A DNA stretch of 64,000 nt from Flavobacterium kayseriense (GCF_014305095.1 NZ_JACRUI010000003.1:409516-473515), one strand, 5' to 3'. Positions 16,398 to 26,584 are shown, counted from the stretch's first letter. The notes: a model not told the origin generated them from the letters alone. Numbers and translations: made by a program.

Positions 16398-17165
16398 TTA
16401 CAAATGAAAAACATCATAGGCAAATCGAACTAGAGTAGCTATTACCACCACTAAAAAGAACACACGAATAAAACCGTTCCCTTTATTTATTGCTAGTTTA
16501 GCACCTAACCACCCACCAAAAGCATTGCTAGCAGCCATAGGAATAGCAATAGCCCAAATGATTTTTCCTTTTATCACAAATAAACAGATCGAACCAAAGT
16601 TAGTCGCTAAGTTTACCATTTTGGCATTAGCAGAAGCGTGTAAAAAATCAAATCCCATCAAAGCAATGAAAGCAACTACAAAAAAACTTCCTGTCCCAGG
16701 ACCTATAAATCCGTCATAAAAGCCAACAATAACACTGATCAAAACAGCATTTATTATTTGTTGTGCATCAGACATATCTTTCGCGACATGTTGTCCAAAA
16801 TTTTTCTTTGCGTACGTATAAATAGCCAAAAGTGACAAGATAAAAAGCAAGAGCGGTTTCATAAAATCATTACTCATATAGGTTAGTAGAGTTGATCCCA
16901 AAAAAGCGGAAGGCAATGCTAAAGCCATCATAATGAAAAGTAATTTCCAATTCATTGTCACTTTTTTCATGTACTGATATGCAGCGAAAGAAGTACCGCT
17001 GAACGCTGGAATTTTTAGTGTCCCAACTACTGTTGATACAGGTAAGTTAGGAAGTAAAACTAAACCAGCTGGCGTTTGAATTAAACCTCCTCCTCCAACA
17101 ATAGCATCAATAAAACCTGCTACAAAGGCAGCGACACAAAGCAATGCAATAATATATGTTTCCAT
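16398..17165 (-). CDS. TSUP-family membrane transporter (TauE/SafE type)
   Basis: A 255-residue integral membrane protein with about eight hydrophobic segments in two similar halves. The first half begins LCVAAFVAGFIDAIVGGGGLIQTPAGLVLL and the second GFYDGFIGPGTGSFFVVAFIALMG; both carry the glycine-rich FxDxxxGxGxG signature of the TauE/SafE/TSUP family. Members export or import sulfur-containing organic anions such as sulfite, sulfoacetate or taurine-related compounds, but the substrate cannot be told. It lies alone between the UvrD-type gene and a divergent hypothetical gene. Confidence 0.9.
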   Translation of the reverse strand: METYIIALLCVAAFVAGFIDAIVGGGGLIQTPAGLVLLPNLPVSTVVGTLKIPAFSGTSFAAYQYMKKVTMNWKLLFIMMALALPSAFLGSTLLTYMSNDFMKPLLLFILSLLAIYTYAKKNFGQHVAKDMSDAQQIINAVLISVIVGFYDGFIGPGTGSFFVVAFIALMGFDFLHASANAKMVNLATNFGSICLFVIKGKIIWAIAIPMAASNAFGGWLGAKLAINKGNGFIRVFFLVVVIATLVRFAYDVFHL

Positions 17166-17273
17166 CTTATATATAAATCAAGGTCCTCAACATCATAATT
17201 ATGCTTTATGATAAATCCCCATTTCCAATTGGTAAAAATAATAATCTATAAAGTTATTCCGTGCAATTTAGTC

Positions 17274-17302
17274 TTGAAATAGAAGCAAAAAGTATATTTT
17301 TG
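17274..17302 (+). promoter_or_regulatory. Bacteroidota promoter for the 17.3-kb hypothetical gene
   Basis: TTG (17274-17276) and TATTTTTG (17295-17302) are 18 bases apart, a very good match to the consensus. The ATG at 17322 lies 20 bases beyond the -7 box. Confidence 0.7.
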
Positions 17303-17321
17303 CTTTTTTAATTTGATATTT

Positions 17322-17843
17322 ATGAACACAACCTTTTTTTTTGATATACTTGGCTATACAATTCCCGCTTTAATTACAGGAGTAGTTGCCTATTCACTTT
17401 TTAATGCACACTTTAAAGATCAGCAAAACAACAGACTTTGGCTAATTCAAAAAGACAATCAACAAACAGCTTTACCGTTGCGATTGCAAGCTTATGAGCG
17501 ACTGACATTATTAATGGAACGAATTAATCCTTTACAATTAGTTAATCGTATCAGTCCAATATCAGACGATAAAAATGATTATAAAAATTATATTATAGCT
17601 CAAATCGAACAGGAAATCGAACATAACTTAACACAACAAATATATGTTTCGGAGAAATGTTGGGCAATTGTATTGACAGCCAAAAATGCCACTATTCAGA
17701 TGATTAGAATAGCTACACAAAACGAAAAAGTTACTGATGCCAACAGCTTGAGAGAAGTTCTTATTACCGATTTACTGGATAAAACAGCACCAAGCAGTAC
17801 TGCATTATCCTTTATAAAAAATGAGGTAAACGAATTGTTTTAG
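17322..17843 (+). CDS. Conserved hypothetical protein with an N-terminal membrane anchor
   Basis: A 173-residue protein. Residues about 4-25 (FFFDILGYTIPALITGVVAYSLF) form one membrane helix; the rest is soluble and mostly alpha-helical, with LRLQAYERLTLLMERINPLQLVNRI and EIEHNLTQQIYVSEKCWAIVLTAKNATIQMI. Proteins of this layout occur widely in Flavobacteriia without assigned function. I start it at the ATG at 17322 rather than the upstream TTG at 17313, because the ATG has proper promoter spacing and keeps the membrane helix near the N-terminus. It ends 6 bases from the convergent M1 peptidase gene, leaving no room for a dedicated terminator. Confidence 0.7.
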   Translation: MNTTFFFDILGYTIPALITGVVAYSLFNAHFKDQQNNRLWLIQKDNQQTALPLRLQAYERLTLLMERINPLQLVNRISPISDDKNDYKNYIIAQIEQEIEHNLTQQIYVSEKCWAIVLTAKNATIQMIRIATQNEKVTDANSLREVLITDLLDKTAPSSTALSFIKNEVNELF

Positions 17844-17849
17844 TAAAAA

Positions 17850-19913
17850 CTATTCGATCAATAATCGCTTTAATTGAAACTGTTCTATTTCAGACAAATT
17901 AGGAAGTATTCTGTTAAAAGAAGTACGAGTCTCCTCATTCTTAAGCAATCGTCTGATAGTGTCGCGACCAAACTTTGAAAACTGCCACATGTGATGTGTT
18001 GTAGCGTTAACTAAATTTATCAGCACCTCATCGTTAAATAATTGAAAAGCAATTAATTTCTCTAAAGCATTCTGCCTAGTGATAGCTTCGTACTTAAATG
18101 AAGAATACAATACTAGTTCCCCTATTAATAACTTTTTATCCGCATTATAATCTTTAGTAGACAGTGCCAACGAAAGCCATAAAGTTCTTAGATTATAGTC
18201 GTTAAAACCAATCCAATCTTTGGTTTGATCTAAATAACTCACTCTTTGTTCTGGAAAATTCTTCCATAAATTATACAATGCTGTTTCCTGCGTTTCATAT
18301 GATTTATCATGAAGCAAACTTTCATAAGAAGTCCTAAAATCTAAAGGTATTTTTGATAAAGAATTAGCTACTGCCATTCGAACCTCAATGTTTGAGGTAG
18401 CAAGAGCTAATCGTAGTAATTCTTTTTTCGACTCATAATTTTCATTTTTAAGTTGGTTAACAATAGCTACTTTTAGGTAGGCTGAAGTGTTTGATTCTAG
18501 AAGTTTGGTAAAAAATTGGAGTTTTTCTGCAATTGGTATGGTCTTCATTTTTTCTACTTCAAACAACAGTTGCATACTTTTGTTTTTTAGCAGTAAACCA
18601 TTGGCTTCCTGAGTATTAAATACGGTTGATTCTAGCCAAACTTTACTAAAATTGGTAGTATCAAAATTCGATAATTTATGAATTTCATTAAATAAATCCT
18701 GAGTTTCTACGTTTTGAAAAGCATATCGCTTCAGATAATTTTTAATTACTTTTTTAAAAACTTTATCACCTAAGGATTCATGAATAACAAATAATGCCCA
18801 AGCCCCTTTTTGATAAAAACTCAATGAACTTGCTTTTTCATTCAATATTGGAATGCTATCTGTTCTAGAGGCAAATTTTATTTGCTGAGCTGATTCATGT
18901 AATTTAGCATAAAAATAGTCCTCACCTTTAATTTCTTTTTCTGCTAGTAAAGCATAATACGTTGCGAAGCCTTCTTGAAGCCAATGATCCTTACCACTTT
19001 TAGCCGTGATTAAATCACCAAACCATTGATGTGCCAGTTCATGAGCATCCACGCTTGTATAACTACGATCCTCGAATCCTATTTTGTCAACAATATATCT
19101 TCTAGAAAATATGGTCGCAGACGTATTTTCCATACCTGCATATAAAAAATCTCGTACAGGTACCTGTTTGTAAACATTCCACGGATATTTTACTCCTATT
19201 TTCTTCTCCATGAAATTAAAAATGGTTGCTGAATGTTGATAACTAGACTCCCAATTTCTTTGGTCTTCTTCTTCAATATACAATTCGATAGGCACTCCTG
19301 ATTTTGCTTGAAGATGAGTAACTTGATATTTCCCTATAGCTAACATAAGTAAATAAGAACTCATAGGGTTTTTCATTTTAAATTCCCATATAGTCTCATC
19401 GTCTTGAATTGATTTTTGAACTAACTGACCATTTGAAATAACTTGATAACGAGAATCATAAATAATGGATAAATTAAAAATCAATTTTTCATTTACATCA
19501 TCGAAACTTGGGAACCAATTGCTTGTATATCTCCCCTGCCCTTGCGTCCAAATTTGCGTGTCATTTTTTTCTTCAGAACCTAAGAAATAAAGCGCTTTTT
19601 GAGGTTTAGCCTTATATTCTAAATAAAGCGTATTGTCGCCTTTAATAAAAGGAGGAATGAACTGAATTTGTTTACCTGTATTTATAAATGGTATGTTTTT
19701 TCCATTTAGCTTTACTACAGAAAAGGCCATGTTTTGTGCATCGATGGTAATCGTATCTGTGAGTTCTAACCATTCAAATTTATAAATTACCTTTCCAGAG
19801 ATGGACTTTTCTTTAGAATCTAATTTAAGTTCTGCCGATACCGATTTAAAATCGACAAACTTTGTTTGCTGCGCGAAAGCGAAAGAACATAAAAAAAGAA
19901 AGATAAATTTCAT
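17850..19913 (-). CDS. M1-family zinc aminopeptidase, secreted
   Basis: A 687-residue protein with an N-terminal signal peptide (MKFIFLFLCSFAFAQQ, cleaved after AFA). A beta-rich N-domain is followed by the exopeptidase motif AGMENTSATIF (a GAMEN-like loop) and the zinc site HELAH at about residue 288, with the third ligand Glu 18 residues on (HWLQEGFATYY). SYTSVDAHELAHQW places it in the leukotriene-A4-hydrolase/aminopeptidase N branch. The C-terminal half is helical and HEAT-like (SYETQETALYNLWKNFPEQRVSYL). It probably trims peptides in the periplasm or at the cell surface. A CAAAGTTA at 19933-19940 (TAACTTTG on the minus strand) is a possible -7 box, but the -33 spacing is short. Confidence 0.92.
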   Translation of the reverse strand: MKFIFLFLCSFAFAQQTKFVDFKSVSAELKLDSKEKSISGKVIYKFEWLELTDTITIDAQNMAFSVVKLNGKNIPFINTGKQIQFIPPFIKGDNTLYLEYKAKPQKALYFLGSEEKNDTQIWTQGQGRYTSNWFPSFDDVNEKLIFNLSIIYDSRYQVISNGQLVQKSIQDDETIWEFKMKNPMSSYLLMLAIGKYQVTHLQAKSGVPIELYIEEEDQRNWESSYQHSATIFNFMEKKIGVKYPWNVYKQVPVRDFLYAGMENTSATIFSRRYIVDKIGFEDRSYTSVDAHELAHQWFGDLITAKSGKDHWLQEGFATYYALLAEKEIKGEDYFYAKLHESAQQIKFASRTDSIPILNEKASSLSFYQKGAWALFVIHESLGDKVFKKVIKNYLKRYAFQNVETQDLFNEIHKLSNFDTTNFSKVWLESTVFNTQEANGLLLKNKSMQLLFEVEKMKTIPIAEKLQFFTKLLESNTSAYLKVAIVNQLKNENYESKKELLRLALATSNIEVRMAVANSLSKIPLDFRTSYESLLHDKSYETQETALYNLWKNFPEQRVSYLDQTKDWIGFNDYNLRTLWLSLALSTKDYNADKKLLIGELVLYSSFKYEAITRQNALEKLIAFQLFNDEVLINLVNATTHHMWQFSKFGRDTIRRLLKNEETRTSFNRILPNLSEIEQFQLKRLLIE

Positions 19914-20097
19914 AAATAATAAATTAGAGCACCAAAGTTACATTCTTTCTAAAACAAATAGAACCCATATCTCGAGTTTACTAAAATAGAGTATTCAATT
20001 ATGGAATTGAAAGTAGAAAAGATCATTGCTACTACTTTTTAAGTTTAGTTACTTCTCTCTTAAAATTAAAGCGAGCAAGATATCAAAGCGACATTTT

Positions 20098-21300
20098 TTA
20101 ACGCGCCAAAGTGAATTTAAATATAGCTCCTTTCCCTAGCGAGGAATCCACGGTAATCTCGCCACCTAAGGCTTCTACAATTTTCTTGACAGTTGCTAGA
20201 CCAATACCATTTCCTTTTTCACCAAAACGGTCTATCGATGTCACGGTTTCAAAAATTTCGAAAATCATCTCTTGATGCTCTTTCACAATGCCAGGTCCAT
20301 TGTCACTAACAATGATTTCATATTGGCCTTTTGTTTCAGTAATATCAATTGTTATTTCAATCTTTTCTTTGTCATTATATTTTATCGCATTGGTCAATAA
20401 GTTTACCAAAATTTGCTCTAAAGCCGACTTGTTGGCCAACAATTCTTCTGTATTCGATTTGAATACTATTGAACAATTATTATGAAAGGCAAAAAGACTA
20501 GTGATTTCCTTTTCTAATCGAACAACACTTATGTTTGTGTTTTTCTCCTTATCAATCACATTTGATTTACTATAATCTAGTAAGCTGTCTATTAGCTCTT
20601 TTAATCTCTCTGAAGAACTTTTTATTAAAGATAAAATTTGTGTTCCCTCTTGGTCAATAGACTCTTTATAATTGTATAAAAACATATCTGTAAGTCCGGA
20701 TATATTATGCAAAGGCGATTTTAAATCATGCGCAGCAACATAAGCAAAACGCTCTAAAGCTAGATTTTTCTTCTCTAACTCAACCAAAGCTTTTTCCAAT
20801 TGTTTTTTATGTAGTCTTAGCTCTAACAATTTCATCGTTTGCTCTGAAAGCGCTTTCAACGAATTGATTTGTTCAACAGATAATACTCTAGGCTGATGAT
20901 CAATAACGCAGATAGTTCCTAATGGTAAACCGTCTTCATTCTTTAATGGTATTCCTGCATAAAACACAATATTTGGCTGCCCTGTGACCACAGGATTATC
21001 ATGAAATCTAAAATCATCCCTAGCATCTGGAACTATAAAAATATTTTTGGGATCGTTAATAGCGTGTCCACAAAAAGAGACAGATCTTGGCGTTTCTGAA
21101 ATATCTAAACCTTGACGAGACTTAAACCACTGCCTATTTTCATCTACAAAGGTTATTAGAGCAATTGGTGTATTGCATATGTGAGAAGCTATCTTCGTTA
21201 AATTTTCGTAATCAGCTTCCGGCAAACTGTCAAGTATCGAATAGGACTCAAGTATTTTAAGTCGTTCTTCTTCCTGATTAAATTTCTGTGGTTCAATCAT
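20098..21300 (-). CDS. GAF-domain sensor histidine kinase
   Basis: A 400-residue cytoplasmic histidine kinase. An N-terminal GAF domain covers about residues 20-160 (ICNTPIALITFVDENRQWFKSRQGLD, then AGIPLKNEDGLPLGTICVIDHQPR). A coiled-coil linker follows, then the HisKA helix with FAYVAAHDLKSPLHNIS, phosphorylatable His near residue 190. The ATPase domain has N box NLLTNAIKYND, G1 box DNGPGI and G2 box GIGLATVKKIVEALGGEI. There is no membrane segment, so it senses an internal or soluble cue. No response regulator is encoded next to it, making it an orphan kinase. Confidence 0.92.
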   Translation of the reverse strand: MIEPQKFNQEEERLKILESYSILDSLPEADYENLTKIASHICNTPIALITFVDENRQWFKSRQGLDISETPRSVSFCGHAINDPKNIFIVPDARDDFRFHDNPVVTGQPNIVFYAGIPLKNEDGLPLGTICVIDHQPRVLSVEQINSLKALSEQTMKLLELRLHKKQLEKALVELEKKNLALERFAYVAAHDLKSPLHNISGLTDMFLYNYKESIDQEGTQILSLIKSSSERLKELIDSLLDYSKSNVIDKEKNTNISVVRLEKEITSLFAFHNNCSIVFKSNTEELLANKSALEQILVNLLTNAIKYNDKEKIEITIDITETKGQYEIIVSDNGPGIVKEHQEMIFEIFETVTSIDRFGEKGNGIGLATVKKIVEALGGEITVDSSLGKGAIFKFTLAR

Positions 21301-21558
21301 GTTTAACTATTTCCTTTCTTTTTTATTTCACCAATTTTATCTTAATCAAATTAGTTAATTTGTCAACTTAGACAAATAACTCAATGTGATTTTGCGTAAA
21401 AATAAAACATAATCAATGCTGTGACTAAAACTGTCTCCTTTTTTATAGAAACTTTATGAAGTTAAAAAAATTAAAGTACTGTAGACTACAAGAAGAAATT
21501 AATAGCTAAGCCATAAAGATTAACTAGTACTAATTGATAATCAAATAGAAACAAACAG

Positions 21559-23049
21559 TTAATCTAGATTAGGAACGGTATAGTTGGAGAGCACACTCTT
21601 CTCCTTCATTAATTCTTCAATTTCTTGCCATTTTCTTGGCGCCTCTACACTTAAATTGAGGGGGCCATCAGGCGTAATTAGAATGTCATCTTCAATTCGT
21701 ACTCCAATTCCCCACCATTTTTTATCACAATTACTACCATTGGGTATATAAATACCTGGTTCAATAGTAATTACCATATTACTCTCTAGAGCATTGTAAG
21801 CGCCTGGATCGTGAACATCTAAGCCTATGTGATGACCTAAACCATGTGGGAAATATTGATTCCCATCTGCTTCAGATTTTACAATGCCAAGTTTTAATAA
21901 CCCTTTATTAATTATTTGGCGAGCAATACCGTCAAGGGATCCAAATGTTACGCCCACTTTTGAAGCAGCTATTCCCGCTTCTTGAGCCTGATATACTAAA
22001 TCATATATCAATTTTTGTTCCACTGTAAATTTTCCGTTGGCAGGTATGGTTCGTGTAACATCAGCATTATAACCGTGATATTCAGCGCCAACATCCATTA
22101 AAACCAAATCATTTTCAACCTTAGTTTTACTGTTTTCGATATAGTGTAGAATGCAACCATTATTACCTGCTCCTACTATAGATGGATAGCCTTCAAACTC
22201 GCTACCATATTTTCTATAAACAAATTCATGAATCCCCTGAATTTCAGTTTCAGACATCCCCGTGTGCATCGCTTTCATAACCTCTCTTTGAGCGATAGCT
22301 GAAATACGAACCGCTTTAGTTAATAATTTTAACTCTTCTGTACCTTTAATTTCACGTAAGCTGGCCATAAAACTCGGAATAGCATTGGTATTAAAGTTCT
22401 CTTTCTTACTAGCTGTAATACTCTTGCTCTTAACATCTCCAATTCCTTTTGAATCACTCTTTGAAATCACAGCTGTCTTGTACCCTATTTGAGCCTTGAA
22501 CGATTCTATTAACTTATACAAATCAGCTTTATCTCTAAGAGCAGAGTCGCCATTGTCCTCTTTGAATTCTTTAAATAACACGGAATCAAAATTAGAGAAA
22601 TTAATCCCAGACTTTAAGAATATTTCGCCATTGTAAGCAGCTGAAAAACCTAAATCTTTTTTTGCTCCTGCAATACCCAATCTAATACCTGTCCATTGCT
22701 CCTCACTCGGGTTCTTTTCTTGAACGTAAATTAACTCGTTATATTTATTCCCATCTGCAGACAGTTGATCTCCTGAAAAAAGCACCAAAACACAATTAGG
22801 CTCTTTATATCCTGTTAAATAGTAAAAATCTGGATCTTGATGATAGACATAATCTACGTCATTTGCTCTATTGCGTACTGGATTACCAAAAAACACTGCG
22901 ACACTATTAAAAGGCATTAAAGCCCGAAAAGCTTGTCTTCGCTCTTTATGAAATTGTGCTGATAAATAATCGGAGGGATTTCCGTTTTGACCAATGGCTG
23001 TGGTAACGAAGCATAATGCAAGGATACAAAAGAGGGTGTTTTTAAGCAT
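21559..23049 (-). CDS. Aminopeptidase P-type M24B metallopeptidase, secreted
   Basis: A 496-residue protein with a cleavable signal peptide (MLKNTLFCILALCFVTTAIGQ) followed by an AMP_N domain (ERRQAFRALMPFNSVAVFFG and YLTGYKEPNCVLVLF). The M24 pita-bread domain has the five metal ligands: Asp in LMDVGAEYHGY, Asp in NADVTRTIP, His in GLGHHIGLDVH, Glu in ITIEPGIYIP and Glu in VRIEDDILIT. It is expected to remove an N-terminal residue before proline from peptides in the periplasm. The length fits exported Bacteroidota Xaa-Pro aminopeptidases. It is monocistronic; the next leftward gene starts about 260 bases away. Confidence 0.93.
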   Translation of the reverse strand: MLKNTLFCILALCFVTTAIGQNGNPSDYLSAQFHKERRQAFRALMPFNSVAVFFGNPVRNRANDVDYVYHQDPDFYYLTGYKEPNCVLVLFSGDQLSADGNKYNELIYVQEKNPSEEQWTGIRLGIAGAKKDLGFSAAYNGEIFLKSGINFSNFDSVLFKEFKEDNGDSALRDKADLYKLIESFKAQIGYKTAVISKSDSKGIGDVKSKSITASKKENFNTNAIPSFMASLREIKGTEELKLLTKAVRISAIAQREVMKAMHTGMSETEIQGIHEFVYRKYGSEFEGYPSIVGAGNNGCILHYIENSKTKVENDLVLMDVGAEYHGYNADVTRTIPANGKFTVEQKLIYDLVYQAQEAGIAASKVGVTFGSLDGIARQIINKGLLKLGIVKSEADGNQYFPHGLGHHIGLDVHDPGAYNALESNMVITIEPGIYIPNGSNCDKKWWGIGVRIEDDILITPDGPLNLSVEAPRKWQEIEELMKEKSVLSNYTVPNLD

Positions 23050-23193
23050 TTAACAAATAGTATTCAATTAATATTAAAATAAATATAAATATTTTCATCT
23101 TGAAAATACTTAATAAAGTAAGAATTTATATAAAAAAAAGTACTTAAAATAGAAATCTACAACGGTATGAGATACTCTTTAAAATCCTAGATA

Positions 23194-23742
23194 CTAAGCC
23201 ATATCTTGATACATCTTAAGCAGTTGACTAACGGAATTCCAGTTTCGGATTGTAGCGGTTACATTTAGTTTTTTCTCAATGTATTTTTGATCTAATCTTG
23301 TTTTCCCTGCACCAACTGCATATTTAATAAATATTTTATTAGCGTCAATACTAGCTTCGTCAGGTTTAAATTGGCTAATTTTTAGATCATTTATATTTTC
23401 TGAGCGAAGTTCTTTTGAGATAAAAGCAACGTATAATTTTTTATGATCGACCTCTTTTTCTTTTAAAAAAGGATTATTCACTAAACAACTTTCCAAATGA
23501 TTTTGACCAATTACAATAGTAGGAACATCATAACCAAATACTTTAAAGATTTCTTGTTTGATTTTGAATCCGACAGTCGCTGCATCTTCTTCTTTACTTG
23601 TCACAAAAACATTTCCTGACTGAATATATGTTATTACATTTGTGAATCCCATATTCTCAAGCATTTTTTGTAAAGCATCCATTTTGATCATGTTGTGACC
23701 AGATACATTTATTCCTCGCAGTAAAGCCAAATGAGTTGTCAT
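23194..23742 (-). CDS. DUF1697 domain-containing protein
   Basis: A 182-residue cytoplasmic protein that is a full-length DUF1697 domain. It has the family start HLALLRGINVSGHNMIKMDALQKMLENMGF, then VITYIQSGNVFVTSKEE, and the C-terminal GAGKTRLDQKYIEKKLNVTATIRNWNSVSQLLKM. DUF1697 proteins have a ferredoxin-like two-domain fold and no established activity. GAGKTRLDQK looks like a P-loop fragment but is part of the DUF1697 family pattern rather than a true Walker A. The neighbours give no hint: an M24 peptidase on one side and a YhcH-family gene on the other, both leftward. Confidence 0.88.
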   Translation of the reverse strand: MTTHLALLRGINVSGHNMIKMDALQKMLENMGFTNVITYIQSGNVFVTSKEEDAATVGFKIKQEIFKVFGYDVPTIVIGQNHLESCLVNNPFLKEKEVDHKKLYVAFISKELRSENINDLKISQFKPDEASIDANKIFIKYAVGAGKTRLDQKYIEKKLNVTATIRNWNSVSQLLKMYQDMA

Positions 23743-23861
23743 AATTTATATGTTTTTTTTTTCTATTATTTACCCAAAGGTATTCTCTTTCTATTGATAA
23801 TCATAATCAGCACGAAGTGGCATCCAATTCTTCTCGTCGTAGCTACAACAAAAGCGGATTA

Positions 23862-24308
23862 CTAAATTTGTACTTTTACTACCACTTTTTTAACCTTGGT
23901 TACATCACCAACTCGTATACAAGGGCGATGTAAATCATCTGGAAAAAACAAGGTAAACATGCCTGCTCCTACTTTAATATAAGACGTTTCTCCCTCATAA
24001 AAAGTATAGTCTTTATCTACATCAAATGATTGAATTTTTTGATTTCCCTTTGTAGTAATACCCATCATCTCGGTTCCTTGAACCATATATTGAATATCAA
24101 TATATTTAGTATGTCCCTCAAGAAAACAATCCTTCTCGTCCTTTGTATCATATTCTTGAACAATAGCGAAAATTGCTTTACCATCGATTTCATATGTCCC
24201 TACTGCGATAGCTAATAAATCTGAGGTGTTGATAAAGTTAAAACCTGCAGCCAATCGTTCCGTAATATTGGCATACAGTCCATAATTTTTAATTGAGTCT
24301 AAAACCAT
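23862..24308 (-). CDS. YhcH/YjgK/YiaL-family protein
   Basis: A 148-residue cupin-like protein. The family pattern is clear: YDTKDEKDCFLEGHTKYIDIQYMVQGTEMMGI, with a His and a Glu that may bind metal, and GAGMFTLFFPDDLHRPCIRVGDVTKVKKVVVKV. Relatives include E. coli EbgC and YhcH, which are tied to sialic acid and galactoside use and are thought to bind sugars. Nothing near this gene is a sugar catabolic operon, so the substrate is open. It is transcribed leftward and is divergent from recG, whose start is 167 bases away. Confidence 0.88.
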   Translation of the reverse strand: MVLDSIKNYGLYANITERLAAGFNFINTSDLLAIAVGTYEIDGKAIFAIVQEYDTKDEKDCFLEGHTKYIDIQYMVQGTEMMGITTKGNQKIQSFDVDKDYTFYEGETSYIKVGAGMFTLFFPDDLHRPCIRVGDVTKVKKVVVKVQI

Positions 24309-24475
24309 TTTTAATTTTTTTCGTTGTAATGCAAATATGAAAATTAAAATACATTGTTTTTCATTCTAATTATTTTTTTTCAAAATTGAGTTAATTCTGA
24401 ATTTCCTATTTACCTATTTAAAAACTATCTTCGTTCTTTGAATTTACTATCAAAATTATTCCCAATAAATTTAAA

Positions 24476-26584
24476 ATGTCAAACAATCTTTTACTTACAC
24501 CTATAGAATATTTGAAAGGCGTTGGACCCAATAGAGGTACATTGCTACGCAAAGAATTAGGAATACATAAGTACGGAGATTTATTAAATCTTTATCCCAA
24601 TAGATACATTGATAGAACCCGATACTATAAAATAAACGAAATACAAAATAATGTTACCGAGGTTCAAATTATTGGAAAAATAATAAACATCAAAACGGTT
24701 GAATTTGGAAAAGGGAGAAAACGTCTTGTTGCTACTTTTGTAGATGACACGGGACAAATGGAACTTGTTTGGTTTCAAGGTCATAAATGGGTTCGTGAAT
24801 CTTTAAAACTTAATGAAGTTCTTGTGATTTTTGGCAAATGTACGTCGTTCAACGGAATGTATAATATGGCGCATCCCGAAATAGAATTGTTGGCTGAACA
24901 TGAAAAAAGTCTCCGCTCTGCCATGCAAGCCGTGTATCCTTCTACGGAAACCCTAACCAATAGAGGTATTACAAATCGTGGTATTAATAAAATGATGCAG
25001 CAGTTGTTTCTAGAAACGCAAGCTTTGTTTATAGAAACCATCCCCGATTATTTATTACAGGAATTGAAGCTCATTCCTAAAAACACTGCTTTATTTAATA
25101 TTCATTTCCCCAAAAGTGCCGATGCCTTGGCGAAAGCTCAATTCCGACTTAAATTTGAAGAATTGTTTTTTATTCAATTACAATTGATAATGAAAAACAA
25201 GATTCAGAAACATAAAATTAAAGGACATCCTTTTGCAAAAGTGGGCGATTACTTTACTGATTTTTATCAAAATCACTTACCTTTTGAATTAACAGGAGCG
25301 CAAAAAAGAGTAATAAAAGAAATCCGAACGGATATGGGAAGCAACGCCCAAATGAATCGCTTGTTACAAGGAGACGTAGGTTCTGGAAAAACTATTGTAG
25401 CTTTTATGAGTATTTTATTGGCTATAGACAATGGTTTTCAGGCTTGCTTGATGGCTCCCACTGAAATTTTAGCAAATCAACACTTTATTGGACTTTCAGA
25501 ATTAGCCAATAAATCAAACATAACTATTAAAATACTTACGGGCTCTACTAAAATAGCCGCTCGTAGAGTTTTACATGAAGAATTAGAAAACGGAACTTTA
25601 CAAATACTAATTGGTACTCACGCCTTATTAGAGGATAAAGTCAAATTTAAAAACTTAGGATTAGCGGTTATCGATGAGCAGCATCGTTTTGGAGTAGAAC
25701 AACGTTCTAAATTATGGAAAAAAAATACGATTCCGCCTCACGTATTAGTTATGACTGCCACTCCTATTCCGCGAACGCTTGCTATGAGTTTATACGGCGA
25801 TTTAGACATATCCGTAATTGATGAGCTACCTCCTGGTCGAAAACCCATACAAACAGTGCACCGCTTTGATAGCAATCGACTAAAAGTATGGAAATTTATT
25901 AGAGACGAAATTGCTATTGGTAGACAAATTTACATTGTCTACCCATTGATACAAGAATCAGAAAAAATGGATTTCAAAGACCTTATGGATGGTTACGAAA
26001 GTATATCACGTGATTTCCCTTTACCACAATATGCCATTTCGATTTTACATGGTAAAATGAAGCCTGCAGAAAAAGATGCTGAGATGAAACGATTCTCAGA
26101 TGGAAAAACGAATATTATGGTCGCAACCACTGTAATCGAGGTAGGTGTCAATGTACCTAATGCCTCTGTTATGATCATTGAAAGTGCCGAACGTTTTGGA
26201 CTTTCTCAACTACATCAATTGCGTGGTCGCGTAGGACGTGGCGCTGATCAAAGTTATTGTATCCTTATGACAAGTCACAAACTAAGTGCCGACAGCAAAA
26301 CACGAATGGAAACGATGGTTAGTACCAATGATGGATTTGAAATCGCAGAGGTAGATTTAAAACTTCGAGGACCGGGAAATTTAATGGGAACACAACAAAG
26401 CGGTGTATTAAATTTGCAAATAGCCGATATTGTCAAGGACAAAGATATTTTAGCCCTAGCGAGACACCATGCTTTAAAAATTTTGCAAACTGACATTGCA
26501 ATGGAGCGACCAGAACATGCTACTATGCGTGCTGTATATATTGAACTAACCAAGAAAAAAAATATTTGGAATTATATAAGTTAA
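24476..26584 (+). CDS. recG: ATP-dependent DNA helicase RecG
   Basis: A 702-residue branch-migration helicase that remodels stalled replication forks and Holliday junctions. The N-terminal wedge/OB domain has VEFGKGRKRLVATFVDDTGQMELVWFQG. The helicase core shows Walker A GDVGSGKT at about residues 299-306, DEQHRFGVEQR (motif II, DEQH, about residue 398), VMTATPIPRTLAM (III), IYIVYPLIQESE, MVATTVIEVGVNVPNA (V) and QLRGRVGRG (VI). The C-terminal segment GPGNLMGTQQSGVLNLQIADIVKD is typical. Length and motifs match E. coli RecG closely. It has no operon partners; the RND efflux operon follows after 284 bases. Confidence 0.96.
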   Translation: MSNNLLLTPIEYLKGVGPNRGTLLRKELGIHKYGDLLNLYPNRYIDRTRYYKINEIQNNVTEVQIIGKIINIKTVEFGKGRKRLVATFVDDTGQMELVWFQGHKWVRESLKLNEVLVIFGKCTSFNGMYNMAHPEIELLAEHEKSLRSAMQAVYPSTETLTNRGITNRGINKMMQQLFLETQALFIETIPDYLLQELKLIPKNTALFNIHFPKSADALAKAQFRLKFEELFFIQLQLIMKNKIQKHKIKGHPFAKVGDYFTDFYQNHLPFELTGAQKRVIKEIRTDMGSNAQMNRLLQGDVGSGKTIVAFMSILLAIDNGFQACLMAPTEILANQHFIGLSELANKSNITIKILTGSTKIAARRVLHEELENGTLQILIGTHALLEDKVKFKNLGLAVIDEQHRFGVEQRSKLWKKNTIPPHVLVMTATPIPRTLAMSLYGDLDISVIDELPPGRKPIQTVHRFDSNRLKVWKFIRDEIAIGRQIYIVYPLIQESEKMDFKDLMDGYESISRDFPLPQYAISILHGKMKPAEKDAEMKRFSDGKTNIMVATTVIEVGVNVPNASVMIIESAERFGLSQLHQLRGRVGRGADQSYCILMTSHKLSADSKTRMETMVSTNDGFEIAEVDLKLRGPGNLMGTQQSGVLNLQIADIVKDKDILALARHHALKILQTDIAMERPEHATMRAVYIELTKKKNIWNYIS

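Noticed and set aside
23194..23742. GAGKTRLDQK in the DUF1697 protein as a Walker A motif
   Set aside because: It lies near the C-terminus in the normal DUF1697 pattern and no Walker B follows.
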